Shown here: in pieces, positions 1 to 10,294 of the stretch | Layout of the letters: each line of letters opens with the position of its first letter | How positions within the stretch are numbered: position 1 is the first letter of the stretch | Origin: Terriglobia bacterium | GTDB taxonomy: Bacteria > Acidobacteriota > Terriglobia > Bryobacterales > Bryobacteraceae | Length of the DNA: 64,000 nucleotides | Direction of reading: 5' to 3' | Assembly: GCA_025350105.1 (NCBI GenBank) | Contig: JANXYJ010000106.1 | Span: 1 to 64,000 of the forward strand | Translations under genes and position numbers: made by a program | Notes under the pieces: model-generated | Told to the model about the DNA's origin: nothing | Seen by the model: only the letters and a program-made list of their open reading frames with translations | Databases searched by the model: none

Positions 1-1
1 C

Positions 2-964
2 CCCGTTTTGAACCTGGTCTATTGGGGCGTGGGACAGACCTACGATACCGGTCCGTTGCGCAATTTGGTGAAGCAGCCAGGAATAACCAATGATGCACTC
101 TACACCGATGCGACTTTGGCCTTCAATCCAGATACGGGTAAGCTGGTGTGGCATTTTCAACATCTGAAGAACGATCAGTGGGATCTGGATTGGGTGTTTG
201 AACGCGTACGGGCCAAGTTGCCAGTGAACGGCGTGATGAAGGAAGTGGTGTTCACCTCCGGCAAGCAGGCGATCTACGATGCGCTTGAAGCCGACACCGG
301 CAAGTACGCTTTCTCCATCGATCTGGGTTTGCAGAACACCATCACATCCATCGATCCCAAAACCGGCGAAAAGAATATTGATCAGCGGACGGTGCCCGGT
401 GATGGCGAAGCTAAGATGGTGTGCCCGCATGCCGGCGGCGCGAAGAGCTGGTTAGGCGAATCTTTCAACCCGGAAACCAAGATTTTGTATGTTCCGTTGG
501 TAGAGTCCTGCATGGATATGATTCCAGTGGGACCCGGCGGCCGCGGGTCGCTTTCCACTGGTGTGCGTTGGGCTTTGCGCCCGCGTCCGGAAAGCGACGG
601 AAAGTACGGGCGCGTGGAGGCCATCAATATGGTCACCCACAAACCGGTGTGGACCGAACGCCACCGCGCGCCGGAATCCACCAGCGTGCTGGCCACCGCC
701 GGCGGAGTGGTGTTCAGCGGATCGATTGACCGCTACTTCCGCGCCTATGACGATGCCAACGGCAAGCCGTTGTGGGAGGCGCGTTTGGGTGACGTACCCA
801 GCAATTCGCCCATCGCCTATAGCGTGAACGGCAAGCAATATATCGCCATCGGTGTGGGTAACGGTGGCGCGCAGGCCGCCACTTTCCCGGTGCTGGTGCC
901 GGAAATTCAGAATGGCGAACGCGCGGCGGCGGTATGGGTGTTTGAGCTGCCGGACAAGCGGTAA
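2..964 (+). CDS. PQQ-dependent dehydrogenase, C-terminal part (truncated by window edge)
   Basis: NLVYWGVGQTYDTGP...TGKLVWHFQHLKNDQWDLDW and ..YDDANGKPLWEARLGDVPSNSPIAYSVNGKQYIAI are typical of quinoprotein beta-propeller alcohol dehydrogenases; the frame is open to the left edge. Confidence 0.85.
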   Translation, partial: PVLNLVYWGVGQTYDTGPLRNLVKQPGITNDALYTDATLAFNPDTGKLVWHFQHLKNDQWDLDWVFERVRAKLPVNGVMKEVVFTSGKQAIYDALEADTGKYAFSIDLGLQNTITSIDPKTGEKNIDQRTVPGDGEAKMVCPHAGGAKSWLGESFNPETKILYVPLVESCMDMIPVGPGGRGSLSTGVRWALRPRPESDGKYGRVEAINMVTHKPVWTERHRAPESTSVLATAGGVVFSGSIDRYFRAYDDANGKPLWEARLGDVPSNSPIAYSVNGKQYIAIGVGNGGAQAATFPVLVPEIQNGERAAAVWVFELPDKR

Positions 965-1020
965 TTTGGTTCATTGTATACTGCGTGCAGAGTCAGGGAA
1001 GACGCGAAAGGCTAGAGAAT

Positions 1021-1341
1021 ATGAAATTCACGCGAGTACTGAAGCAGGTTCTGATGTTGGTGGCGACGGCGCTGATGCTGACCGCCGCTCCACAAGCGGG
1101 TGCCGCTAAAAAAGCAGAGGCCAAGGCAGAAGCGAAGGCCGCAGATTTGGTGGACATCAACTCTGCCAGCGCCGATGGTTTGGCTGAGTTGCCGGGTATT
1201 GGCAAAGCGTACGCGGAGAAAATCATCAAAGGCCGGCCCTATAAAGGCAAGAACGAACTGCTGGACAAGAACATTGTGCCGGCGGCAACCTACGCCAAGA
1301 TCAAGGACCTGGTGATCGCCAAGCAAGCGGCAAAAAAATAA
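1021..1341 (+). CDS. Secreted ComEA-like helix-hairpin-helix protein
   Basis: Signal peptide, then VDINSASADGLAELPGIGKAYAEKII (HhH/ComEA motif). Confidence 0.8.
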   Translation: MKFTRVLKQVLMLVATALMLTAAPQAGAAKKAEAKAEAKAADLVDINSASADGLAELPGIGKAYAEKIIKGRPYKGKNELLDKNIVPAATYAKIKDLVIAKQAAKK

Positions 1342-1562
1342 CCGCCCTTGCTCCTGAAGATATTGACACCCGCGCCGCGGCGCTCTTATCATGTTTACCA
1401 GCGGGGCGCTGGCGCATTGCGTCAACATGACTGGGTCGCGTCCCAGCGCCAGGTAACCGAATCACGATTGCCGCGTCATAACATCTACACTTGCTGCTTA
1501 AGAGGATGCTGCCAGGCCGATTGTTGCCAGGGCCGATTGAAACCGGGAAAGACCTTTCGTCC

Positions 1563-2327
1563 ATGAATACATTTACCATTTGCCGTAAGGAACTGCTGAG
1601 TTATTTCCGCTCGCCCATCGCCTATGGCGTGATGGCGTTTTTCGCTTTGATTGCCGGGTATTTTTTCTACGTGGCCGTGGTGTACTTCATGCAGGTTTCG
1701 ATCCAAAGCCAAATGGGTGGCCAAAGCCAACCCATGAGCGTGAACGACATGGTGATCCGCCCTCTTTTTTCGAACATCGCGGTGATTGGCCTGTTTATCA
1801 TTCCCATGATCACCATGCGGTTGTTCGCCGAAGAGAAGCGGACCGGGACCTATGAGTTGCTGGCGACCTCACCCATTCGGGATTGGGAAATCATCATGGG
1901 CAAATGGCTAGGCGCCATGATTCTATACGCGGCGGTGCTGGGAATTTCGTTGCTGAGCGTGTTGACCCTTTTCGCTTATGGCAAACCTGACTGGCGTCCG
2001 TTGTTGGTGGGCTATTTGGGCTTGCTTCTGCAGGGTGGGTCACTGCTTGCCATTGGGACGTACATCTCCAGTTGCACCAAGAATCAAATTGTGGCGGGCG
2101 TGGCGGGATTCAGCGTGTGTCTGTTGCTGTGGGTGCTGGACTGGCTGAGTTCGTTTCAGGATTCGGTGTGGGCTAAGGGCGTGGCCTATCTATCTGTGCT
2201 GCAACATTTCGATTCGTTCTCCAAGGGAGTGTTGGATTTGAAGGACATCATTTTTTATCTGTCGGCGATCTTCGTCGGGCTGTTTCTAACCGCCCGGTCG
2301 CTGGAGTCGCTGAAGTGGAGAGCCTAA
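1563..2327 (+). CDS. ABC transporter permease, GldF-like
   Basis: MNTFTICRKELLSYFRSPIAYGVMAFFALIAGYFF, multiple TM helices, EEKRTGTYELLATSPI; followed by a GldG-like gene. Confidence 0.8.
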   Translation: MNTFTICRKELLSYFRSPIAYGVMAFFALIAGYFFYVAVVYFMQVSIQSQMGGQSQPMSVNDMVIRPLFSNIAVIGLFIIPMITMRLFAEEKRTGTYELLATSPIRDWEIIMGKWLGAMILYAAVLGISLLSVLTLFAYGKPDWRPLLVGYLGLLLQGGSLLAIGTYISSCTKNQIVAGVAGFSVCLLLWVLDWLSSFQDSVWAKGVAYLSVLQHFDSFSKGVLDLKDIIFYLSAIFVGLFLTARSLESLKWRA

Positions 2328-2330
2328 ATA

Positions 2331-3692
2331 ATGCATGACAACGGTTTCCTGCAAGCCCGTCAAACCAAGTTCGCAGCCTATACAGCGGTGTATGTGCTGA
2401 TTGTTCTGGCCGTGCTGGGCGTGTTGAATTTCCTGGCCAACCGCTATAACAAAACCTACGACGCCACCGGCAACAAGCAGTTCACGCTTTCCGACCAGAC
2501 GGTGAAGATTGCCAAGGACCTGAACAAGGACGTCAGCATTACTTATTGGGATCAGCCCACACGTTTTGCGGCGGCGAAGGATCTGCTGGAGCGCTACAAG
2601 AACCTATCGCCGAAGATCAACGTAACCTACCAGGATGCGGACAAAAACCGGACCAAAGCCATCGCGGCGGGCGTGAAAACGCTCGGCACCATTCAAGTGG
2701 ACGTGGGCGATAAGCGCCAGGAAGCCAAGAGCCTTTCCGAAGAACAAGTGACCGGAGCGATTGTTCGCGCGCTGAAGGGTGGCGAGCGCATGACCTGCTT
2801 TGTGGTGGGCTCCGGCGAACATGCTCTCGATGACAGCGAGCGTATTGGTTACGCCCAAGCCAAGCAGTTACTGGAAGCCAATAACTACAAAACGCAAAGC
2901 ATCAAGTTGATTGAGAAACCGGAAATTCCGCTCGATTGCACCGTGGTGCTGGTGCCCGGGCCCACTCACGATTACGTGCAGCCGGAAGTGGACGCGCTGA
3001 AAAAATTCGTGGAAGGCGGCGGCAAGGCGATCTTCATGATGGATCCGCCGCTGAAATTCTCCAGCCAAAGTGTGGATGACAACGCAGCGCTAGCAACCAT
3101 GCTGGCGGGTTGGGGCGTCACGCTCGATAAGAATATGGTGCTGGACACCAGCGGCGTGGGGCAAATTTTCGGCATGGGTCCTGAGGTTCCATTGGTCACC
3201 CACTACGGCACCCACGCCATCGTCCGCACCTTGAAAGATGTGGCCACGGGCTTCCCGCTGGCGCGTTCCATGAAAGTGAACGACGTGGGCAATTCCAAAG
3301 TGGAGTCGGTGATTGAGACCAGCGATAACACCTTCGCCACCACCAATCTGGCATCGGCGGAAATTGCGATAAAAGCAACTGACAAAAAGGGTCCGTTTAC
3401 GCTGGCCGCTGCGGGAACGGTGGGCGGCAGCGGGCGCTTCGTGGTCACCGGCTCGTCTAGCTTTATTGCGAATTTTTTCCTGCGCTTCAACGGCAACCGC
3501 GACCTGTTCCTGAACATGATGAACTGGCTTTCCGCCGACGAAGACCTGATTTCCATTCGTCCGAAAGAGCCCGAAGACCGCCGCTTAAGCATGACGCGCA
3601 ATCAGATGGCGATGGTGTTTTATTCGAGCGTGTTGGCCATACCGCTGCTGATTGTCGCGGCCGGCGTGAGTGTTTGGTGGAAAAGACGTTAA
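2331..3692 (+). CDS. GldG-family ABC-type transport auxiliary protein
   Basis: N- and C-terminal TM segments around a large extracytoplasmic domain (FTLSDQTVKIAKDLNKDVSITYW...), typical GldG family. Confidence 0.8.
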   Translation: MHDNGFLQARQTKFAAYTAVYVLIVLAVLGVLNFLANRYNKTYDATGNKQFTLSDQTVKIAKDLNKDVSITYWDQPTRFAAAKDLLERYKNLSPKINVTYQDADKNRTKAIAAGVKTLGTIQVDVGDKRQEAKSLSEEQVTGAIVRALKGGERMTCFVVGSGEHALDDSERIGYAQAKQLLEANNYKTQSIKLIEKPEIPLDCTVVLVPGPTHDYVQPEVDALKKFVEGGGKAIFMMDPPLKFSSQSVDDNAALATMLAGWGVTLDKNMVLDTSGVGQIFGMGPEVPLVTHYGTHAIVRTLKDVATGFPLARSMKVNDVGNSKVESVIETSDNTFATTNLASAEIAIKATDKKGPFTLAAAGTVGGSGRFVVTGSSSFIANFFLRFNGNRDLFLNMMNWLSADEDLISIRPKEPEDRRLSMTRNQMAMVFYSSVLAIPLLIVAAGVSVWWKRR

Positions 3693-3706
3693 AGCGTTAA
3701 TTAAAC

Positions 3707-5050
3707 ATGAAACCTGTTCGCTTGATCATTGCCGCGGTTCTATTGGCCGCCTTGGGCGGCGCTTTGTGGTGGTCCAACCGCGATGAAAAAGCCAAAGAGG
3801 GCAAGCCCGCCGCTGACGCCCCGCCGTTCGTTCTTTCCATTAAGCCCGACGAGGTAAAACAATTGACCATCCAGCGTCAAGGCCACGATGCGATCACCGT
3901 TGTCTTCAACGACAAAGGCAAATGGGACATCACCGCTCCCAAGCCATATCCGGCGGACGCGACGGCGGTGGCGGCGCTCACCAGCGGAGTTTTTGAGCTG
4001 CCCAGTGAACGCGTCATCGATCCTAATGTGACGGACCTGGCGGCATATGGATTGGCGCCGGCGTCTCTCGAAGTTGATGTTACGAACAAAGGGGGCAGGA
4101 CATCGAAGTTGCTGATCGGCGAAAACACGCCTACCGGCAACGCGGTGTACGCCAAAGTGGAAGGCGACCCGCGCCTGTTCAGCATGCCCGCGCAACGCAA
4201 AACCACCTTCGAAAAAGAAGTGAACGATTTGCGCGACAAGCGCTTGCTGGTTTTCTCCCAAGACAAATTGACCACCATCGCGGTGCGCACGCCGAAGGGT
4301 GAACGGGAGTTGGCGCGCAACGCCGAAGGCGAATGGCGCATTACCAAGCCGCAGCCGATGCGCGCCGATCAGGATGCGGGCACTGGCTTGATGAACAAAA
4401 TCCGTGAAGCGGTAATGGACCTTTCTGAATCCGATGCCGCGAAGACTGCTGGACTGTTTGCTTCCGCCGCACCGGTTGGGACTGCTACCGTGACGGACGA
4501 AAGCGGCCCCAAGACGTTGGAGATTCGCAAAAACAACAACGCCTATTACGCGAAATCCAGCACGCTGAATCAGATCTACAAAACGTCCAACGACGTGGGC
4601 GCGGAATTCGAGAAATCGTTGGAGGCTTACCGCAACAAGAAAAGTTTCGATTTTGGCTTCAACGATCCTACACGCATCGAAGTGACTGACGGCGCCAAGA
4701 ACGTGATTCTGGACAAGAGCAACACGGGCAAGGACGACAAATGGCTTTCTGCGGGGAAGACCATGGACACTACCAGCGTCCAGCAGTTCATTGACAAATT
4801 GCGTGACCTGACGGCGGCGAAGTTTGTGAGCGCCGGGTTCACCACGCCGGCGTTCACGGTATCGGTCACCTCCGGCGGTGGCAAGCGCAAAGAAAAAGTT
4901 GAAATTTCCGAACCAAGCGCGGATCATTTCATTGCCCGCCACGATGGCGACGCAGGCTTATACGAACTGGACGCAAAAGCCGTGAAAGACCTGCGCCAAG
5001 CCGTAGGTGACATCCGCGAAGAACAGAAGGCTGCGGCGGCAAAAAAGTAA
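3707..5050 (+). CDS. DUF4340 domain-containing protein
   Basis: Signal anchor and DUF4340-type sequence (AAYGLAPASLEVDVTNKGGRTSKLLIGENTPTGNAVYAKVEGDPRLF) directly after the GldG-like gene. Confidence 0.8.
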   Translation: MKPVRLIIAAVLLAALGGALWWSNRDEKAKEGKPAADAPPFVLSIKPDEVKQLTIQRQGHDAITVVFNDKGKWDITAPKPYPADATAVAALTSGVFELPSERVIDPNVTDLAAYGLAPASLEVDVTNKGGRTSKLLIGENTPTGNAVYAKVEGDPRLFSMPAQRKTTFEKEVNDLRDKRLLVFSQDKLTTIAVRTPKGERELARNAEGEWRITKPQPMRADQDAGTGLMNKIREAVMDLSESDAAKTAGLFASAAPVGTATVTDESGPKTLEIRKNNNAYYAKSSTLNQIYKTSNDVGAEFEKSLEAYRNKKSFDFGFNDPTRIEVTDGAKNVILDKSNTGKDDKWLSAGKTMDTTSVQQFIDKLRDLTAAKFVSAGFTTPAFTVSVTSGGGKRKEKVEISEPSADHFIARHDGDAGLYELDAKAVKDLRQAVGDIREEQKAAAAKK

Positions 5051-5090
5051 TTCCCCGTTCGCCTGCCTCATTCGCGGCTACGATAGAGAA

Positions 5091-6458
5091 ATGACAGGTG
5101 AGGGCTCCTTGGGCGAGCGGCGCAGCGCGCTGATGACGGATCTGTATCAGCTCACCATGGCGGCGGGCTATTTTGAATCCGGTAAAGCGCAAGAACGCGC
5201 CACGTTTGAATTGTTTGCGCGTCGGTTGCCGCACAATCGCAATTTCATTTTGGCGGCGGGCTTGCAGCAGGCCGTGGAATATCTGCTGGGGTTTCGCTTC
5301 ACCAAGGATGAAATCGCCTACCTGAAAGAAATTCCCCAGTTCAAAAACGCCAGCCCTGCGTTTTTCGCCATGCTGGCCGATTTGCGTTTCACCGGCGATC
5401 TGTTTGCCGTTCCCGAAGGCACGCCCCTGTTTGCGGGGGAGCCATTCCTCACCGTGCGCGCTCCCGTGATTGAAGCGCAAATTCCGGAAACATATTTGTT
5501 ATCGACGATTGGTTTTCAATCCTCCATCGCCACCAAAGCCGCCCGCGTGGTCAGGGCCGCCATGGGGGCCAGCGTTGTCGAGTTCGGGTCTCGCCGGGCG
5601 CAGTCGCCGGAAGCGGGCGTGCTGGCTGGCCGCGCGGCCTACATCGGCGGCTGCGAAGGCACCAGTAACGTGGAGGCCGGTTTTCGCTATCGCGCCCACG
5701 TATTCGGCACCGCCGCGCATTCCTGGGTGATGTCCTTCGCCAGCGAGCGCGCGGCATTTGAGCAACTGCAAAAGCTACTGGGCGACAGGACCACTTACTT
5801 GATCGACACCTACGACACCCTGGGCGGCGCCCGCTTGGCTGCCGATTTAGGCCGCCCCCTGTGGGGCGTGCGTTTGGATAGCGGCAATTTTTTTGACCTG
5901 GTGCCCGCCGTGCGCAAGATTTTGGACGACGCCGGTCTGCAGGACGCTAAGATTATGGCCTCCGGCGATCTGAATGAGTTCAAGATTCATGAGCTGGTGG
6001 CCGCCAAAGTTCCCATTGACGTTTACGGCGTGGGCACAGACCTGGCGACGTCATCCGACGCGCCATCGCTCGCCGTAGTCTATAAGATGGTGGAGTTGGA
6101 CGGAGCCGGCGGCCATCGCTATACGGCAAAATTCAGCGTCGATAAGCAGTCCCTGCCGGGAGCAAAACAGATTTTCCGTTATGCGACGCACGACGTGCTG
6201 GGGCGCTCCGGCGAGTGCCTCTCTTGTGGGCCGGGCGATAGCGGCGATGTCGAAGCCTTGCAGCGGCCCGTGATTCTGAACGGGAAACTGCTGGAAACGC
6301 TGCCGAAAATTGGCGCCATCCGGCAGGCGGCGGCCAAGCGTCTGGCGAATTTGCCCGCGCCTTGCCATAGTTTGTTCGCGGCCGCCGACGGTTGGAGAGT
6401 GGAGCTGAGCGCGGAGCTGAAACAATTGGACGAGCAGGTGCGGGAACGGAGAATGTAA
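5091..6458 (+). CDS. pncB: Nicotinate phosphoribosyltransferase
   Basis: LMTDLYQLTMAAGYFESG, SRRAQSPEAG, GVRLDSG, IMASGDLNE: NAPRTase motifs; ATG 28 codons downstream of the ORF-track start. Confidence 0.92.
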   Translation: MTGEGSLGERRSALMTDLYQLTMAAGYFESGKAQERATFELFARRLPHNRNFILAAGLQQAVEYLLGFRFTKDEIAYLKEIPQFKNASPAFFAMLADLRFTGDLFAVPEGTPLFAGEPFLTVRAPVIEAQIPETYLLSTIGFQSSIATKAARVVRAAMGASVVEFGSRRAQSPEAGVLAGRAAYIGGCEGTSNVEAGFRYRAHVFGTAAHSWVMSFASERAAFEQLQKLLGDRTTYLIDTYDTLGGARLAADLGRPLWGVRLDSGNFFDLVPAVRKILDDAGLQDAKIMASGDLNEFKIHELVAAKVPIDVYGVGTDLATSSDAPSLAVVYKMVELDGAGGHRYTAKFSVDKQSLPGAKQIFRYATHDVLGRSGECLSCGPGDSGDVEALQRPVILNGKLLETLPKIGAIRQAAAKRLANLPAPCHSLFAAADGWRVELSAELKQLDEQVRERRM

Positions 6459-7034
6459 GTGGACACGGTTTTTTTTGATATCGACACGCAAATCGACTTT
6501 GTCTATCCCGCTGGTTCGCTTTATGTCCCCGGCGCGGAACACATCGTTACGGAAATTGCCCGCCTGAATCAACATGCCGCGGCACAAGGCCATCTGGTGA
6601 TCTCCACCATGGATGCGCACGCGGAAAATGACGTGGAGTTCCAAGCTTGGCCGCCGCATTGCGTGGCGGGCACCACGGGCCAACAAAAACCCGCTGCCAC
6701 GCTGCTCGACTCACGGCAGATCATGCCTAATACGAAGACCGCATTCACCGGCGCAAAACAGATTCTGCTGGAAAAACAAACTTTCGATTGCTTCACCAAC
6801 GTCAATTTGCCGGACTTGCTGAAGCTGTGGAACGCGCGGCGCTTCGTGGTCTACGGCGTGGTGACGGAAATCTGCGTGCGCATGGCACTGGAAGGGCTCT
6901 TGAAAACCGGCCAACGCGTAGAATTGGTCACCGATGCTGTGCGCAGTCTCAATCCCAAGGCAGCCGAAGAAATGGCGGCGTGGTTCACTGGCCAGGGCGG
7001 CGTTTTGACCACCGTGGCGGAGGTGACCAAGTAA
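6459..7034 (+). CDS. pncA: Nicotinamidase/isochorismatase-family cysteine hydrolase
   Basis: FFDIDTQIDFVYPAGSLYVPGA, ..VVYGVVTEICVRMALEGLL..; GTG start abuts the pncB stop. Confidence 0.82.
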   Translation: MDTVFFDIDTQIDFVYPAGSLYVPGAEHIVTEIARLNQHAAAQGHLVISTMDAHAENDVEFQAWPPHCVAGTTGQQKPAATLLDSRQIMPNTKTAFTGAKQILLEKQTFDCFTNVNLPDLLKLWNARRFVVYGVVTEICVRMALEGLLKTGQRVELVTDAVRSLNPKAAEEMAAWFTGQGGVLTTVAEVTK

Positions 7035-7035
7035 C

Positions 7036-7443
7036 TTGGCGCTGGTACTGGGCTCGGCCCATTTGACGGACGAAGAGTTTCTGCAGGCATTTGCGGCTTG
7101 CCGGATTGCGAACGATCAGTTTCGTCACGCCGATCACTTGCGCCTGGCCTGGTTGATGTTGCATCGCGCGCCATTCGATGTGGCCTTGAGCGAGGTGCGG
7201 GCAGCGATTCAGAAATTCGCCACTCATCACGGCGCGACGCAGCTGTATCACGAAACCATCACAATAGCCTGGATGCGCCTGTTGGCAACCCATCACGAGG
7301 AAACCTTCGCCCAGTTTTTATCGAAAAACGAAGAGCGCCTGAAGCAAAACCTGCTGCATCGCTTTTGGACGCCAGAACTGCTGGCCAGCCAACCGGCCAA
7401 AACCCACTGGGTGGCGCCAGATCTTGGTCCGTTACCGCGTTAA
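7036..7443 (+). CDS. Conserved hypothetical, helical protein with FRHADHLRLAWL motif
   Basis: ORF immediately after the nicotinamidase gene; conserved-looking FRHADHLRLAWLML and LYHETITIAW motifs. Confidence 0.7.
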   Translation: MALVLGSAHLTDEEFLQAFAACRIANDQFRHADHLRLAWLMLHRAPFDVALSEVRAAIQKFATHHGATQLYHETITIAWMRLLATHHEETFAQFLSKNEERLKQNLLHRFWTPELLASQPAKTHWVAPDLGPLPR

Positions 7444-7446
7444 CTT

Positions 7447-7770
7447 TTATCGGGACAGACGCGACTGTCCCGCCAATAGGCGCAACACCAGCAGGTCCGA
7501 CGGTTGAAACGTAGTGGCGGGGATGTTGCTCACATCTTGCTCGCTGTCCATCACGTGGCTGCGGATCATTTGCCGTAACACGTCGACGGTAATCCCAAGT
7601 TCCGCTGCCGCTTCGGATTCGGAATATTGCGACTTCGCCGTACGGCTGATTTTTGGCGCAATCGGGGGTGACGGCGGCATGACGCTGCCCCGCGGGAGCT
7701 CAGTTGCTTCAAATGCAGAGCCAGAGATGGCTTCAGCAAACGGGGAGTCTAAGAAAGTTGGTTGCGACAT
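7447..7770 (-). CDS. MerR-like helix-turn-helix protein
   Basis: C-terminal YSESEAAAELGITVDVLRQMIRSHV...FQPSDLLVLRLLAG resembles a MerR-type HTH; start placed at MSQPTF, longer ORF to 7935 possible. Confidence 0.55.
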   Translation of the reverse strand: MSQPTFLDSPFAEAISGSAFEATELPRGSVMPPSPPIAPKISRTAKSQYSESEAAAELGITVDVLRQMIRSHVMDSEQDVSNIPATTFQPSDLLVLRLLAGQSRLSR

Positions 7771-8004
7771 CTGTTCCGATTGTAGGGGCAGGGCGGCTTG
7801 CGCCCAATCAGGCAGAGAACCTAGTTGCTGCTGCGGCTTCCCTGACGTACTCCCGTACCAAAGGCCGTACCAGGGCGGTATCACGAATTCTTGCCAACAC
7901 TCGTACCAGAGCGCCACTATCCACTCTTTTGCCAATTAGGATGGATGAGAGTCAAGAGGCACTGCCAGCCTCACCAAACGCCCTGTAACACGTACAATAA
8001 CGGT

Positions 8005-10071
8005 ATGCGAACCACTCTCTCGCTTGTCACTTTCTTGGGGCTGGTGACCCTGCCGCTGTCGCTGGCTCAGGCCCAAACCGCTCCGGCGATTCCCGTTACC
8101 ATGGGATTCGACCCTGCGGCAATCGATCGCAAAGCCGATCCTTGTGTCGATTTCTACCAATATGCGTGTGGAGCGTGGATGGCGGCGAACCCGATTCCGG
8201 GCGATCAGTCGCGCTGGGGACGCTTTGATCAACTGCAGGATAACAATCGCGAAATTCTGCACCGGATGCTGGAAACCGAAGCCCAGCGCCTGGCCGCCAA
8301 AACTCCCGGACAATCCGCCACCGAACAAAAATTAGGCGCCTACTATGCCGCCTGCATGGACGAAAAGTCCATCAATGGGAAGGGCATCACTCCGCTGAAA
8401 CCGGCCAGGGAGAAGATCGCGGCGCTGCAGAACAAGATGGCGTTGGCGGATCTGGTGGCATATCTATCGCGCGGTTTGGCGGACCCTTTGTTCCGCTTTA
8501 GCTCCAGCCCCAATGCGCGCAATGCCGCCCAGGTGATCGCCGACGTCGATCAAGGTGGCCTGGGCCTGCCGGATCGCGACTACTACTTCCGCACGGACGA
8601 AAAATCGGTGGAGATTCGTAGCCAGTATGTCGCACACGTGCAGAAAATGTTTGAGCTGGCGGGTGCAAACCCAGCGGAGGCCGCAAGCGAAGCCCAAGTG
8701 GTGATGACCATGGAAACCGCGCTGGCCAAAGCGGCGCTGGGCCGCGTGGATCGCCGCGATCCCGAAAAGCTGGTCCACAAAATGACCGTGAAGGAACTGG
8801 AAGCGCTTAGCCCCAACTTTGCCTATGCCCGTTTCTTCGCCGCCATGAATACGCCGCGCTTCACCAGCTTGAACGTGGGTGTGCCGGACTTCTTCAAAGC
8901 GATGGACGCGCTGATTACCTCCAGCAGCCTGGTCGACATCAAAACCTATCTGACCTGGAACCTGATCAACAGCAACGCTCAGGAATTAAGCGAGCCTTTT
9001 CAGCGGGAAAACTTCAATTTTTTCCGCAAAACGCTCACGGGAGCCAAGGAAATGCGGCCGCGCTGGAAGCGTTGCGTGGACATGACCGATCGCCAGTTGC
9101 CCGACGCACTGGGCCGCAAGTTTACCGAAACCACGCTGGGCGCCGAAGGCATGAAGCGCACTCATGAAATGGTGGAGGAAATTGAAAAGGCCATGGCGGC
9201 GGATCTCAAATCTCTGGATTGGATGACCCCCGCCACCAAGGACCAGGCCTTCACCAAATTGCATGAGGTGATGAATAAGATCGGCACCAACGACAAATGG
9301 GAATCCTACGGTTCGGTGAAAGTAGCCCGCGACGACTATTTCGGCAACACCGAACGTGCCAGCACCTTTGAAGTGGCAAAGCGGCTGAGCAAAATCGGTA
9401 AGCCCGTGGACAAAAAAGAGTGGGACATGAGCCAGCCCACCGTCAACGCCTACTACGATCCCCAGCAGAACAACATCAATTTCCCCGCCGGCATTCTGCA
9501 GCCGCCTTTCTATGACAACAAGATGGACGACGCGGTGAACTATGGCGCCATCGGCAGCGTCATCGGTCACGAACTCACCCACGGTTTTGACGACGAAGGC
9601 CGTCAGTTCGACGCCAAAGGGAACCTGCGCGACTGGTGGAGCGAAGCCGACGGTAAAGCCTTCGATCAGCGCGCTGGCTGCATTGTAGATCAATATGGAA
9701 GCTATTCTCCCATCGATGGTGTGAAGCTGAACGGCAAGCTGACGTTGGGCGAAAACACGGCCGATAACGGCGGTTTGCGCCTGGCATACATGGCGTTAAT
9801 GGCCAAGCTTGGTCTGGATAAGCCGGGGACGGCGGAGCCTCCTAAGAAAGACGGGTTCACCGCCGCCCAGCGTTTCTTTTTGGGCTGGGGCCAGGTTTGG
9901 TGCCAGAACACCACTCCCGAAGCCGCACGCATGCGCGCTCAAACCGATCCGCATTCCCCGGGCGGTTTCCGCGTGAACGGGGTGGTATCGAACATGCCGG
10001 AATTCCAAAAAGCCTTTGCCTGCACCACCGGTCAACCCATGGTGCGCGGACCGGCCTGCCGGGTATGGTAA
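8005..10071 (+). CDS. M13 family zinc metallopeptidase (neprilysin-like), secreted
   Basis: Signal peptide; DPCVDFYQYACGAWMAANPIP; zinc motif GHELTHGFDDEGRQFD; ENTADNGGL; C-terminal CRVW. Confidence 0.93.
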   Translation: MRTTLSLVTFLGLVTLPLSLAQAQTAPAIPVTMGFDPAAIDRKADPCVDFYQYACGAWMAANPIPGDQSRWGRFDQLQDNNREILHRMLETEAQRLAAKTPGQSATEQKLGAYYAACMDEKSINGKGITPLKPAREKIAALQNKMALADLVAYLSRGLADPLFRFSSSPNARNAAQVIADVDQGGLGLPDRDYYFRTDEKSVEIRSQYVAHVQKMFELAGANPAEAASEAQVVMTMETALAKAALGRVDRRDPEKLVHKMTVKELEALSPNFAYARFFAAMNTPRFTSLNVGVPDFFKAMDALITSSSLVDIKTYLTWNLINSNAQELSEPFQRENFNFFRKTLTGAKEMRPRWKRCVDMTDRQLPDALGRKFTETTLGAEGMKRTHEMVEEIEKAMAADLKSLDWMTPATKDQAFTKLHEVMNKIGTNDKWESYGSVKVARDDYFGNTERASTFEVAKRLSKIGKPVDKKEWDMSQPTVNAYYDPQQNNINFPAGILQPPFYDNKMDDAVNYGAIGSVIGHELTHGFDDEGRQFDAKGNLRDWWSEADGKAFDQRAGCIVDQYGSYSPIDGVKLNGKLTLGENTADNGGLRLAYMALMAKLGLDKPGTAEPPKKDGFTAAQRFFLGWGQVWCQNTTPEAARMRAQTDPHSPGGFRVNGVVSNMPEFQKAFACTTGQPMVRGPACRVW

Positions 10072-10294
10072 TCCTGTCGGGTTTGGTAACCTAAGAATGC
10101 CGAATGGTGTGGCGTCGTTCACACAGCTGTAAGCTGGGGCTAAGCCAATTCCCGCCTTGTAACGTTTCCCCATCTGGGCTATCCTAAGTTTTAAGAAACA
10201 AGGTTTTAGGAACCAAGCTTCAAACCGGCGCAAACGCTCGTTTGTCCCGGTCCGCCCGTTCGGAGCAACGGGGTTCACACTTTATCGGAGGCGC

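Noticed and set aside
3740-4942. 400-aa - strand ORF opposite the DUF4340 gene
   Set aside because: Fully antisense to a well-supported CDS; its low-complexity composition is typical of GC-rich antisense reading.
8986-9693. 235-aa - strand ORF inside the M13 peptidase gene
   Set aside because: Antisense to a gene with intact catalytic motifs.
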